Under the pieces are notes generated by a model that was not told the origin of the DNA, searched no databases, and was given only the letters and a program-made list of their open reading frames with translations. From Paludibacteraceae bacterium (lineage in GTDB: Bacteria > Bacteroidota > Bacteroidia > Bacteroidales > Paludibacteraceae): 45,143 nt of DNA. Positions 7,864 to 15,588 of the stretch are shown here, piece after piece. The position numbers and the translations under genes are program-made. Location: positions 1-45,143 of the forward strand of contig JAKSNT010000008.1 of NCBI GenBank assembly GCA_024399575.1. The letters run 5' to 3'. How positions within the stretch are numbered: position 1 is the stretch's first letter; each line of letters begins with the position of its first letter.

Positions 7864-9171
7864 TTATCTATCAGACTCACGCACCCACTTCCAGATCTCC
7901 TTCCAAGACGGCTTCTTGCCGTACATCAATATTCCAATGCGATAAACCTTAGCCGAAAGCCATATCATGCCAACAGCCGTCACAGCCAACAAGCCGAGCG
8001 ACAGACCCAACTGCCACACAGGCACATCAAAAGGCAAACGCACCATCATCACTATGGGCGACGTGAATGGTATCATCGAACACCAGAATGCCAAAGGACC
8101 GTCAGGATTGCCGGCACTATATATTCCGGCATAGAGAGCAAACAGAACCATAAGAGTGATGGGCATCATGAACTGGCTCGTGTCGCTCTCGTTATCGACA
8201 GCAGCACCGACAGCAGCAAACATTGAAGCATAAAGAAGATACCCACCGATGAAATAGAGGACAAACATGCCGGCAATCAAAGCCCAGTTGATGCTCATAG
8301 CCTCAGCAATCAGCGAGCCAGCTCCTTCGAGCTGCGAACTATCGACAGGCATCTGTTGGCTCTCGGCAAGATTGACCCCAGCCATCTCAGCACCAATGCT
8401 CGCAAAAGCCATGGTGAGCACAGCCCAGATGGCAATCTGCGTAAGGCTGACCAATGCCATGGCAATAATCTTGCCAAACATCAACTCCCACGGTTTGACT
8501 GAACAAACCATAACCTCGACAATACGGTTGACCTTCTCCTGAACGACAGAGTTCATCACCTGGCTTCCACTGATGAATATGAACATATAGATTATGGTAG
8601 TAGCCAGAATGCCGACAAGCGAGGCGATATCCTCATCGCCATTCTCGTCCTCACCGTCATCGCTCATCTTGAACGTCGAAGCATGAACCTCGGTCTTCGA
8701 CTCGGCTATCATCTGCTCAAGGCCTTCGATATTGTAAGCCTCGAGTTTCTGATGCTCGACATATTGCGACAGAATCTTCTCGACATACGACTTCACATCG
8801 CGCAACACGGACTTCTCGCTGTAGATTTTCACAGCATTGGGATTGGCACTAAGATTCTCGTCAATGACAATGAAAGCACGATAGTCCGCACTCTCGTTCT
8901 TGAAATCACCGACCTGCATGTCGCTATTGTCAACCACTTCAAAACGAACATCACTCCGGTCGTTGCGAAACAAATCGGCATACAATCCTGTCTGGTCAAC
9001 GACAGCGACACACTTGTCGTCGTCGCCATCAAGTTCAGCCAATTTCAACGGCACCACAATCAGTGCTGCCAACAACAAAGGAGTAAGAATCGTCAATATC
9101 AGAAACGATTTCTTAGCCACACGATTCCTATACTCCTGCCTGATAATTAATCCGCATTTCATAAAACACAT
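7864..9171 (-). CDS. ABC-2 type transporter permease (NatB-like)
   Basis: Membrane subunit of an ABC exporter. It begins with a cytoplasmic basic helix (IIRQEYRNRVAKKSFLILTILTPLLLAALIV). One membrane helix follows, then an extracytoplasmic domain of about 130 residues (KCVAVVDQTGLYADLF to the acidic DGEDENGDEDIA). About five further helices end the protein, including NSVVQEKVNRIVEVMVCSVK, typical of ABC2_membrane_3 proteins. No ATPase gene adjoins it; the only ABC ATPase in the window is at 29243-30082, of exactly the type that normally pairs with it. The start may instead be the ATG at 9162 (MKCGLIIRQEY). It lies 3 nt after yidD. Confidence 0.85.
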   Translation of the reverse strand: MCFMKCGLIIRQEYRNRVAKKSFLILTILTPLLLAALIVVPLKLAELDGDDDKCVAVVDQTGLYADLFRNDRSDVRFEVVDNSDMQVGDFKNESADYRAFIVIDENLSANPNAVKIYSEKSVLRDVKSYVEKILSQYVEHQKLEAYNIEGLEQMIAESKTEVHASTFKMSDDGEDENGDEDIASLVGILATTIIYMFIFISGSQVMNSVVQEKVNRIVEVMVCSVKPWELMFGKIIAMALVSLTQIAIWAVLTMAFASIGAEMAGVNLAESQQMPVDSSQLEGAGSLIAEAMSINWALIAGMFVLYFIGGYLLYASMFAAVGAAVDNESDTSQFMMPITLMVLFALYAGIYSAGNPDGPLAFWCSMIPFTSPIVMMVRLPFDVPVWQLGLSLGLLAVTAVGMIWLSAKVYRIGILMYGKKPSWKEIWKWVRESDR

Positions 9172-9173
9172 AT

Positions 9174-9437
9174 TTATGGGACAGGGTCATAACCACTGCC
9201 TCCCCATGGATTGCACCTCAAAATCCGTTTCAAAGCCAACCAGCCGCCCTTGAAGGGACCATATTTCCGTATAGCCTGGACAGCATACTCGGAACAGGTC
9301 GGAACATACCTGCACGAAGACGGGAACATCGGCGATATGCAACGTTGATAAAAAAAAATAAGCGCCAAGAAGACACATTTAAACGGGTAACCTATCACCC
9401 GCAGCAATCCTCTCAAGCACTTTCTGCAGTCTGGCAT
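9174..9437 (-). CDS. yidD: Membrane protein insertion efficiency factor YidD
   Basis: Small membrane-associated protein that assists YidC/Sec-dependent insertion. Seen: the diagnostic [28 protein letters not shown] with three Cys, and the terminal [17 protein letters not shown] place the start at the ATG at 9437 ([12 protein letters not shown]), giving 87 residues, near family length. The frame stays open to 9506, but that would put most of an extra segment inside rnpA. Even the chosen start overlaps the rnpA end by about 59 nt; a GTG at 9398 is a further candidate. The rnpA-yidD order is conserved across bacteria. Confidence 0.88.
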   Translation of the reverse strand: MPDCRKCLRGLLRVIGYPFKCVFLALIFFYQRCISPMFPSSCRYVPTCSEYAVQAIRKYGPFKGGWLALKRILRCNPWGGSGYDPVP

Positions 9438-9741
9438 ATACTTTGGCATACTCAAAAATCTCGTCAGAAACAACCATGATACCCACATCAGCATCCCTTC
9501 CGGCAACGACAGCCTTCTGACGACGATAAGCCTCCCGAATCAGACGACGCCAACGGTTCCTGTCAACAGCATGATGGAAATTCCGCTTTCGCACAACAAT
9601 CAGCAACTTTACGCCATAGCCCTCCTCACGTTCGCGCACCACGACACGGAAAGGATAAACCGTGAACTTCTTTCCTTCACTCCACAGCAAATCGGTATCC
9701 TTCCGGCTGCATAAATGCTCAGCTTTCCCAAAACCCATCAT
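9379..9741 (-). CDS. rnpA: Ribonuclease P protein component
   Basis: Basic protein subunit of RNase P, which removes 5' leaders from tRNA precursors. The 120-residue length fits. Seen: [17 protein letters not shown] at the N-terminus, typical of RnpA, and the RNA-binding RNR motif in [19 protein letters not shown]. Two ATG codons in tandem (9741 and 9738) are both possible starts. It overlaps yidD downstream. No clear promoter is visible in the 131-nt gap after hemD, whose terminator hairpin lies there. rpmH, often adjacent to rnpA in other phyla, is 25 kb away. Confidence 0.92.
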   Translation of the reverse strand: MMGFGKAEHLCSRKDTDLLWSEGKKFTVYPFRVVVREREEGYGVKLLIVVRKRNFHHAVDRNRWRRLIREAYRRQKAVVAGRDADVGIMVVSDEIFEYAKVYARLQKVLERIAAGDRLPV

Positions 9742-9803
9742 ATCGTTTTTTCAGACAATAAGGCAAGTCGCCTCGACCAATAAACAGAACTTACAATAAC
9801 CCG

Positions 9804-9849
9804 AAAAAGGGCAATACCAAACCCCGCAAATGGGTTGTACGCCCTTTTT
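9804..9849 (-). terminator. Terminator of hemD
   Basis: AAAAAGGGC (804-812 of this kb) and GCCCTTTTT (841-849) pair over 9 bp around an inner CCC/GGG-containing loop, starting 24 nt after the hemD stop. On the minus strand the stem ends in a T-run. Confidence 0.7.
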
Positions 9850-9872
9850 CATCCCAATATTTCAAACAACGC

Positions 9873-10625
9873 TTATCTGCGTTTGTGATTCTCCTTGATA
9901 AAATCATCTACTGCCTCAGGCAGCGAGGTGTATTTCGGACCAGGAGTCTCAATGTCCAACCTAAATCCGGCATCCTTAATCTCCTGAGCAGTAAGTTTTC
10001 CACTGCAACCGATAACCACTTCGCCCTGCTCCCAATCAGGGAAATTGCGTTTCAAAGCTTCAACTCCATGAGGCGAGAAAAACAAAATCATGTCGTAATC
10101 GAACGCCTCGCCCTCCTCGAAATCGTTGCTCACAGTCTTGCAAATTATGCCCAACTTATAATTGACTCCAGCAGCATCAAAAGCATCCACCAACTCTTCG
10201 TTGTTACTTTCAGGGCGTATCACAAGTATCGACTCGTTCAGATGTTTCTTCACTACAGTCATCAAATCAGACATTGCCCCACTATTCCCAAAGAAGACCT
10301 TACGCTTCCTGAAATTGATATATTTCTGCAAATAATTGGCAATTGTCTCAGTACTGCAAAAATATTTCATCTCATCGCCTATTGTCACACGCATCTCCTT
10401 TGCCATTTGAAAGAAATAGTCTATACATTTGACAGACGTAAAACAGAGAGCCGTATAATCCGAAATATTTATCTTTTGAGCTCTAAACTCCTTAGCTGAA
10501 AACACCTCTGTCTTGATAAATGGTCGGAAAACCACCTTTACATTGTACTTTCCTTCCAATGTACAGAACGGTGACACACCACCTGCAGGCATAGGCTGGG
10601 ATACCAGTATTTTTTTGACTTTCAA
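9873..10625 (-). CDS. hemD: Uroporphyrinogen-III synthase
   Basis: Cytoplasmic enzyme that cyclises hydroxymethylbilane with ring-D inversion to uroporphyrinogen III, a precursor of haem and corrin. Its 250 residues show the weakly conserved HemD two-lobed pattern: KKILVSQPMP at the start, ALCFTSVKCIDYFF, the linker region with RKRKVFFGNSG, ILVIRPES, and MILFFSPHGVEALKRNFP with the conserved S-P/G-V element. In Bacteroidales it usually lies between a DUF4271 gene and rnpA, as here. It has its own promoter at 10698 and terminator at 9804-9849, so it is probably a single-gene transcript. The family is divergent, but context and motifs agree. Confidence 0.85.
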   Translation of the reverse strand: MKVKKILVSQPMPAGGVSPFCTLEGKYNVKVVFRPFIKTEVFSAKEFRAQKINISDYTALCFTSVKCIDYFFQMAKEMRVTIGDEMKYFCSTETIANYLQKYINFRKRKVFFGNSGAMSDLMTVVKKHLNESILVIRPESNNEELVDAFDAAGVNYKLGIICKTVSNDFEEGEAFDYDMILFFSPHGVEALKRNFPDWEQGEVVIGCSGKLTAQEIKDAGFRLDIETPGPKYTSLPEAVDDFIKENHKRR

Positions 10626-10652
10626 AGTATTAATGGTTTAATTTGACATTTT

Positions 10653-10698
10653 GCACGTCAAAATATCACCTAACGCCTCAAGTGAAATTTTGACGTGC
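10653..10698 (-). promoter_or_regulatory. Palindrome spanning the hemD transcription start
   Basis: GCACGTCAAAAT (10653-10664) and its exact complement (10687-10698) flank a 22-nt centre that itself contains a weak TCAC/GTGA pair. The upstream arm touches the -7 box, so the structure could be an operator or a leader hairpin of hemD. Confidence 0.55.
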
Positions 10699-10705
10699 AA
10701 AGGTA
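10698..10705 (-). promoter_or_regulatory. hemD promoter -7 box
   Basis: TACCTTTG (10705 to 10698) matches TAnnTTTG. No exact TTTG was found at the -33 position. It predicts a leader of about 65 nt. Confidence 0.55.
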
Positions 10706-10771
10706 CAAAAAAATCCGAAACGAAATGTATTTTTTCGAAAAAAAAATTTCAAGGCTTCAACAATACATCTT

Positions 10772-11413
10772 TTACATATAAAGAATGCATTTTATTCCTA
10801 ACGCCACAGGCAAGATTTCAACTGAAAAAAGATAGATTAATATATATAACAACGAACTAAGCCCACTATAGAAATTCACAACCAAACTCCATATTATATG
10901 ACACAAACACGCCAATCCAAGCAACGACAACAACACAATACTCATCATTCTGCCGGAATAGAATAACAATATACAGGAAAGGAGAGCGCTAATCATGCCG
11001 AAAAAAACGATAAATATCCGATAATTACGAATATAAAGCGTTTCACGCATACTGAATAAACCTGCTATACTCCGCATGATACCGAATTTCAAAAGAAAAT
11101 ACACAGCAGAAATAGCAACAGCTACCAACGACAATTCAAGAGTGAATTCCAAAGTAGTGAATTTCATCAATACAGACATCAGCAACATTCCCACTCCAAC
11201 AATCACAAGGAATCCAAGCAACACATCGACCGCAAGACTCCTTCTCTCATCCGTATAAAACCTTTGGTTACCGTGCCTTATCTCCTTCAGAGCATGGAGA
11301 TACTCAGGCCCCTGCAAAGCAAATACAAGGGCAAAACACATCAATATGAACAGGAACAATCCTCCAGTCCAACCATTATTCGCCAAATTCTCTATCCTCG
11401 GTATCTCCTCCAT
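10772..11413 (-). CDS. DUF4271 membrane protein
   Basis: Multi-pass membrane protein of the Bacteroidetes-specific DUF4271 family, function unknown. Seen: about seven hydrophobic helices with a short basic cytoplasmic stretch (RHGNQRFYTDERRS), matching the family pattern of an F-Y-x-x-R loop followed by paired helices. I take the ATG at 11413 (MEEIPRIENLANNGW), one base after the stop of the DUF486 gene; the upstream open frame starting at a TTG is just a shadow of that gene. It is the last gene of the long minus-strand run and precedes hemD, the usual Bacteroidales order. Confidence 0.8.
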   Translation of the reverse strand: MEEIPRIENLANNGWTGGLFLFILMCFALVFALQGPEYLHALKEIRHGNQRFYTDERRSLAVDVLLGFLVIVGVGMLLMSVLMKFTTLEFTLELSLVAVAISAVYFLLKFGIMRSIAGLFSMRETLYIRNYRIFIVFFGMISALLSCILLFYSGRMMSIVLLSLLGLACLCHIIWSLVVNFYSGLSSLLYILIYLFSVEILPVALGIKCILYM

Positions 11414-11414
11414 G

Positions 11415-11756
11415 TCAATCCCTGAACATAAAATATACAGCTCCCAGCATACACAAGGCTGCCCACAGGAAATCCCATTTCCAAGGCTGCCCCATAAAAT
11501 AGACAGCAAACGGAATGAATACAGACAATGATATAACTTCCTGTATTATCTTAAGTTGCGGCAAGGTATAGACTTGAAAGCCCAACCTGTTGGCTGGCAC
11601 CATAATCATATATTCCATCAAGGCTATACTCCAACTGACCAAAGCAGTTATCCACCACGCCTTGTCGTTCATGTTCTTCAAATGACCATACCAGGCATAC
11701 GTCATAACACAATTACTCGCCATGAGCATCAGCACTGGCATAATATAGCGCCACAT
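11415..11756 (-). CDS. DMT-family protein (DUF486)
   Basis: Small inner-membrane protein of the DUF486 family, a short relative of drug/metabolite transporters. It has 113 residues from the ATG at 11756, which overlaps the cinA stop (TGATG); a GTG at 11759 is the alternative. Four helices are visible, with the family motifs NCVMTYAWYGHLK, SWSIALMEYMIMVPANRLG, and QLKIIQEVISLSVFIPFAVYF. The substrate is unknown. The tight overlap with cinA and the 1-nt gap to DUF4271 indicate co-translation. Confidence 0.88.
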   Translation of the reverse strand: MWRYIMPVLMLMASNCVMTYAWYGHLKNMNDKAWWITALVSWSIALMEYMIMVPANRLGFQVYTLPQLKIIQEVISLSVFIPFAVYFMGQPWKWDFLWAALCMLGAVYFMFRD

Positions 11757-12994
11757 CACTTCATCATTTTATAGAGATTAAACAATGCCTGATTGGCCGT
11801 TCGCTCCTGGTGCTGCTCACGGGTGGTCACATAACAGTAATCATGCACCATGACGTCACACCGCCTATTCACTACAGCAATATAAACCAACCCTACAGGT
11901 TTCGCATCGCTGCCTCCACCCGGACCGGAAATACCAGTCGTAGCTATCGCCCAATCAGAATGATAAGCCTGCATGGCACCTATAGCCATCTCACGGGCAA
12001 CTTCAGCCGACACGGCACCATATTCGGCAATCATGCTTTCAGGTACATCAAGTTCAGACATCTTTGCCTCGTTGGAATATGCCACAGTACCGCCCTTCAA
12101 CCATTCAGATGCCCCCGGAGTCTCGACAATCCTATGCGCTATCAGCCCGGCAGTACAACTCTCGGCTGTAGCCACCGTCGCGCCCATGGATTTCAGTTTG
12201 CGCCCAACAGCCTCGCTGAGCGACTCGTCATTCTCGGTAAATATGCTATCGCCTACAAGTGCCCTCAATCCAACCAGCCGCTCCTCGACAATCTTTTCCA
12301 ACTTATTCCTGTCCTCGCCAAATGCTGACAACCTGAGTCTGACAATACCAGCTTTCGGAAGATAAGCCAACCTTATGCACTCAGGTAACGAATCCTCCCA
12401 CTCAGCAATCATCTCAGCGAGCTGCGACTCGGGTATTCCGAACACCCCTACAGTCTTGTGATATATACCATTGCCAGCACTCTTCTCAGACAACAACGGC
12501 AATATACGATTAGTCATGAGCCACTTCATCTCGAACGGCACGCCAGGCATACTGACCACCATCTTGCCATCCCGCCGCATAATCATACATGGTGCTGTGC
12601 CAACTTCGTTCACCACCACCTGACATCCATCAAGCACCTGAGCCTGACCACGGTTCACCTCAGGCATAGGTATTCCCTTTTTCCTGAAATACCCAACAAC
12701 ACGTTCCAAAGTCTCGGTATGCTCAACCATACCCACTCCGAAATAACGAGCCAGAACCTGCTTGGTAATATCGTCTTTAGTAGGTCCCAAACCACCTGTG
12801 ACGAGCACTACGTCAGCCCACTCCATAGCAAATGAAAGTTCCTTCGAAATGTCTTCACCAATATCGCCTACGACACTCACTCTCGTCACCTTGACATTTA
12901 TCTTATTCAACTCCTCTGCCATCCACGAGGCATTGGTATTGACCACCTGCCCTATCAGCAATTCATCGCCAATATTAATAATCTGTACTTTCAT
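11756..12994 (-). CDS. cinA: CinA-family nicotinamide mononucleotide deamidase
   Basis: Two-domain CinA. The N-terminal MoCF-like domain opens MKVQIINIGDELLIGQVVNTNASW and has TGGLGPTKDD. The C-terminal PncC domain has ATAESCTAGLIAHRI, GGTVAYSNEAK and TTGISGPGGGSDAKPVG. Known members hydrolyse NMN to nicotinate mononucleotide in NAD salvage and may act on ADP-ribose-type compounds. The length of 412 residues is normal. The ATG overlaps the relA stop in an ATGA junction, so it is translationally coupled to the ppGpp synthetase. It is often annotated as competence/damage-inducible protein A, a name that need not reflect its role here. Confidence 0.92.
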   Translation of the reverse strand: MKVQIINIGDELLIGQVVNTNASWMAEELNKINVKVTRVSVVGDIGEDISKELSFAMEWADVVLVTGGLGPTKDDITKQVLARYFGVGMVEHTETLERVVGYFRKKGIPMPEVNRGQAQVLDGCQVVVNEVGTAPCMIMRRDGKMVVSMPGVPFEMKWLMTNRILPLLSEKSAGNGIYHKTVGVFGIPESQLAEMIAEWEDSLPECIRLAYLPKAGIVRLRLSAFGEDRNKLEKIVEERLVGLRALVGDSIFTENDESLSEAVGRKLKSMGATVATAESCTAGLIAHRIVETPGASEWLKGGTVAYSNEAKMSELDVPESMIAEYGAVSAEVAREMAIGAMQAYHSDWAIATTGISGPGGGSDAKPVGLVYIAVVNRRCDVMVHDYCYVTTREQHQERTANQALFNLYKMMK

Positions 12995-15195
12995 ATCCTG
13001 ACTACCTGTTTTACACCTTTAATTGTCCTCAATTTCCTGAGCAACTGATCAACTTCGCCGATGTTCCTCACCATCAACGTCAAATCGCCCTCGAACAAAC
13101 CATCTTGCGAATTGAGCGAAATATTCCTCATATTCATCCCATTCTCCTTGCTTATAATAGATGTTATATTGTTCAAAATCCCAATGTCGTCATTGCCTAT
13201 CACACGTATTGACAACTGGTATTCACCTTCACCTGCGTTGTCAGTCCAACTCACGTCAACCAACCTGTCTTTCATCCTTTCCATCAAATCCTGAGCATTC
13301 GGACAATCCCTTCTATGTATCTTAATACCACCATGAGCACCCACAAAACCGAAAATCTCATCGCCATAAACAGGATTGCAACATTTAGCCAACTCGTAAT
13401 CCAACCCCTTTATCCCGCCACCGACGGTGATAGCCTTGCCGTCAGTGTCCTGACTCCGGTCAGCTATTTTCATCTGTGTGACCGAGACATTCTGCACCTC
13501 CTCCACGACATCTTCACGAGACAACAATTCCTTCACCTCCAACAAGTCAACCTCTTCACGATTGACCGCCACAAAGAAAGACCGTGTATTATCGTATCCG
13601 AACTTCTTGGCTATACGGTTCATCTCAGAATCATCTGCCTCGATTTTCCAGTTCCTGAATTTGCGTTCAACAATCTCACGTCCAAGGTCTGCCTCCTTTA
13701 TCTCGTCTTCCCTCAGTTTCTGCTTGATACGCTGACGTGCCTTCTGAGTGACAACCAAATTGAGCCAGTCAGCCTTCGGTTTCTGATTGGCAGATGTGAT
13801 AATCTCAACCTGATCGCCATTACTCAATCGGTAACCAATCTGTACATGCTGCCCATTGACCATTCCACCTATGGCAGTCTCGCCCACCCTTGAGTGTATG
13901 TCGAACGCCATATCCAGCACTGTCGAACCTTTCTTCAACTGATGCAGGTCGCCTTTTGGGGTAAATACAAAGACATCTTCGTCGTACAACTGCATCTTGA
14001 ATTGCTCCTGCACCTCATTGCTGTCAGCATCGGCACCTGATTCCATAGCCTCACGAAGTTGCTTGAGCCACTCTTCGCTCTTCGCCCCATCACTCTTTAT
14101 ACCTTTATATTTCCAATGTGCCGCAACACCCTTCTCAGCCACCTCATCCATCTCACGGGTACGAATCTGCACCTCCACCCATTTCCCCTCAGGGCCCATC
14201 ACAGTGATATGCAACGACTCATACCCGTTGCTCTTAGGGACTGATATCCAATCACGCAAACGCTTGGTATTCGGTACGTACATGTCAGTCACTGCAGCAT
14301 ACGCCTGCCAGCATGCCGCCTTTGCCCTGCTTTCATCAACATCAATAATAATCCTTATGGCAAACAAATCGTAAACCCCATCAACATCACAACCCTGTTT
14401 CACCATCTTTCGCCATATTGAATATATGCTCTTAGTCCTTCCTTTTATTTCAAATAGCAAGCCGTCATCCTGCAACCTGCTCTTGACTGGCGCTATGAAA
14501 CGCCCAATATACTCTTCACGCTCATTTTTCCGTTCGTTGAGCTTATGAGCAATATCCTTGTATGTCTCATAATCCGTCCATTTCAGCCCTAAATCCTCAA
14601 GTTCGGTCTTTATCTTATACAACCCCATCCTATGAGCTATAGGAGCATATAGTTCCAAAGCATCCTTTGCTACAGACTTCCTCACCAGCACATCGTCATC
14701 CAAGCTGATTTTACGAATTTCGGTCAACTTATCCACTATCAAAATCATCAGCACCCTGACATCCTTCACTACTGCAAGCAGCAATTTACCAATGCTTTCC
14801 GATGAACTGTCAATATTTTTCGCTTCGTCCTGCTGATTGTCACATCGCATAGCGTGCACACCGAATCGTGCACCCTGCATTATCACCTGATTCAAATCGC
14901 CTACAATGTTAGCCGTCTTGTCATCAAAGGAGACTGCAACCGCATCCCTACTGACATTACCCAATCTCACAGTCTTGCAAATCAGAATAGACTCCACCAC
15001 ATGTCGACCAAGCCCCAACTCGCACCAAGCTGTCATTGCCGTACGCATGTCGGTCAACATATCATCCATTGTCAACCCATTACCAACTCCATGCTCAGCA
15101 ATAAACTCACGCAAACATCTTCTCTGCCGCGAACCTATCTTAACATCCACAGCATGTGACAACTGGAAATATAATTTGAAAAACTCACTCATCAT
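12991..15195 (-). CDS. relA: RelA/SpoT-family ppGpp synthetase with degenerate hydrolase domain
   Basis: Cytoplasmic long RelA/SpoT homologue of 734 residues. Synthetase domain: GRTKSIYSIWRKM, GVYDLFAIRIII, SNGYESLHITVMGPEGKWVEVQIRT with the catalytic Glu, and AAHWKYKG. Then TGS (VFVFTPKGDLHQL...EIITS), a helical region, a Cys/His zinc-finger-type segment (YELAKCCNPVYGD) and a C-terminal ACT domain. The N-terminal hydrolase domain lacks the HD motif: the usual LLHDxxED region is not recognisable, and LADRLHNMRT is replaced by IVDKLTEIRK. This predicts a synthetase-only, ribosome-associated RelA-type enzyme, presumably with a bifunctional SpoT elsewhere. Its ATG overlaps the stop of the propeptide-like gene (ATGA). 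Confidence 0.9.
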   Translation of the reverse strand: MMSEFFKLYFQLSHAVDVKIGSRQRRCLREFIAEHGVGNGLTMDDMLTDMRTAMTAWCELGLGRHVVESILICKTVRLGNVSRDAVAVSFDDKTANIVGDLNQVIMQGARFGVHAMRCDNQQDEAKNIDSSSESIGKLLLAVVKDVRVLMILIVDKLTEIRKISLDDDVLVRKSVAKDALELYAPIAHRMGLYKIKTELEDLGLKWTDYETYKDIAHKLNERKNEREEYIGRFIAPVKSRLQDDGLLFEIKGRTKSIYSIWRKMVKQGCDVDGVYDLFAIRIIIDVDESRAKAACWQAYAAVTDMYVPNTKRLRDWISVPKSNGYESLHITVMGPEGKWVEVQIRTREMDEVAEKGVAAHWKYKGIKSDGAKSEEWLKQLREAMESGADADSNEVQEQFKMQLYDEDVFVFTPKGDLHQLKKGSTVLDMAFDIHSRVGETAIGGMVNGQHVQIGYRLSNGDQVEIITSANQKPKADWLNLVVTQKARQRIKQKLREDEIKEADLGREIVERKFRNWKIEADDSEMNRIAKKFGYDNTRSFFVAVNREEVDLLEVKELLSREDVVEEVQNVSVTQMKIADRSQDTDGKAITVGGGIKGLDYELAKCCNPVYGDEIFGFVGAHGGIKIHRRDCPNAQDLMERMKDRLVDVSWTDNAGEGEYQLSIRVIGNDDIGILNNITSIISKENGMNMRNISLNSQDGLFEGDLTLMVRNIGEVDQLLRKLRTIKGVKQVVRI

Positions 15196-15584
15196 TCTTC
15201 GTCTTTTGGCTCTCCAGAAATCATTTCTTCATCATCTGGTATAAATTTCCGTTCTATACGTTTCTCGATATAACGTATCTCACACTTAGTCCTTTTCGAT
15301 GCATTGTGAGCCTGCCGGCATGTTGCACAATACTGCCCACGACAATTCTTACGCGCATAGCACAACTTTCCATGACTGTTTTCAGCCACTACATACCCAT
15401 CAACCGTAGTGCGGTAACTGCCTCGCTCATCACCAAATATTCTTATAACGAGAGTATCACCATCCGGTTGTATCCATTCTACGGGAAACGGTGTGGCTTG
15501 CACTCTCTGAGCTCTACGCTCCTGACCATAAGACATAACCACGACAGTCAGCACCAAGATTATTATCAGCCACCTTTTTTTCAT
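15192..15584 (-). CDS. Small secreted protein resembling the propeptide of the adjacent M6 proteases
   Basis: A 130-residue protein with a signal peptide (cleavage near SYGQ). Residues about 31-78 align by eye with the N-terminal propeptide regions of the two proteases just upstream: a hydrophobic strand, then GDE (51-53), an R/C-T-x-DGY segment (59-64) and a G-K/F-Y end. The protease domain is absent. The C-terminal third has five Cys (75, 81, 86, 89, 101), a basic stretch and an acidic tail. It lies 4 nt after the 557-residue protease gene and overlaps relA. It could act in trans as a folding helper or inhibitor, or be a decayed protease gene that kept its prodomain; neither is proven. Confidence 0.75.
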   Translation of the reverse strand: MKKRWLIIILVLTVVVMSYGQERRAQRVQATPFPVEWIQPDGDTLVIRIFGDERGSYRTTVDGYVVAENSHGKLCYARKNCRGQYCATCRQAHNASKRTKCEIRYIEKRIERKFIPDDEEMISGEPKDEE

Positions 15585-15588
15585 TAAC

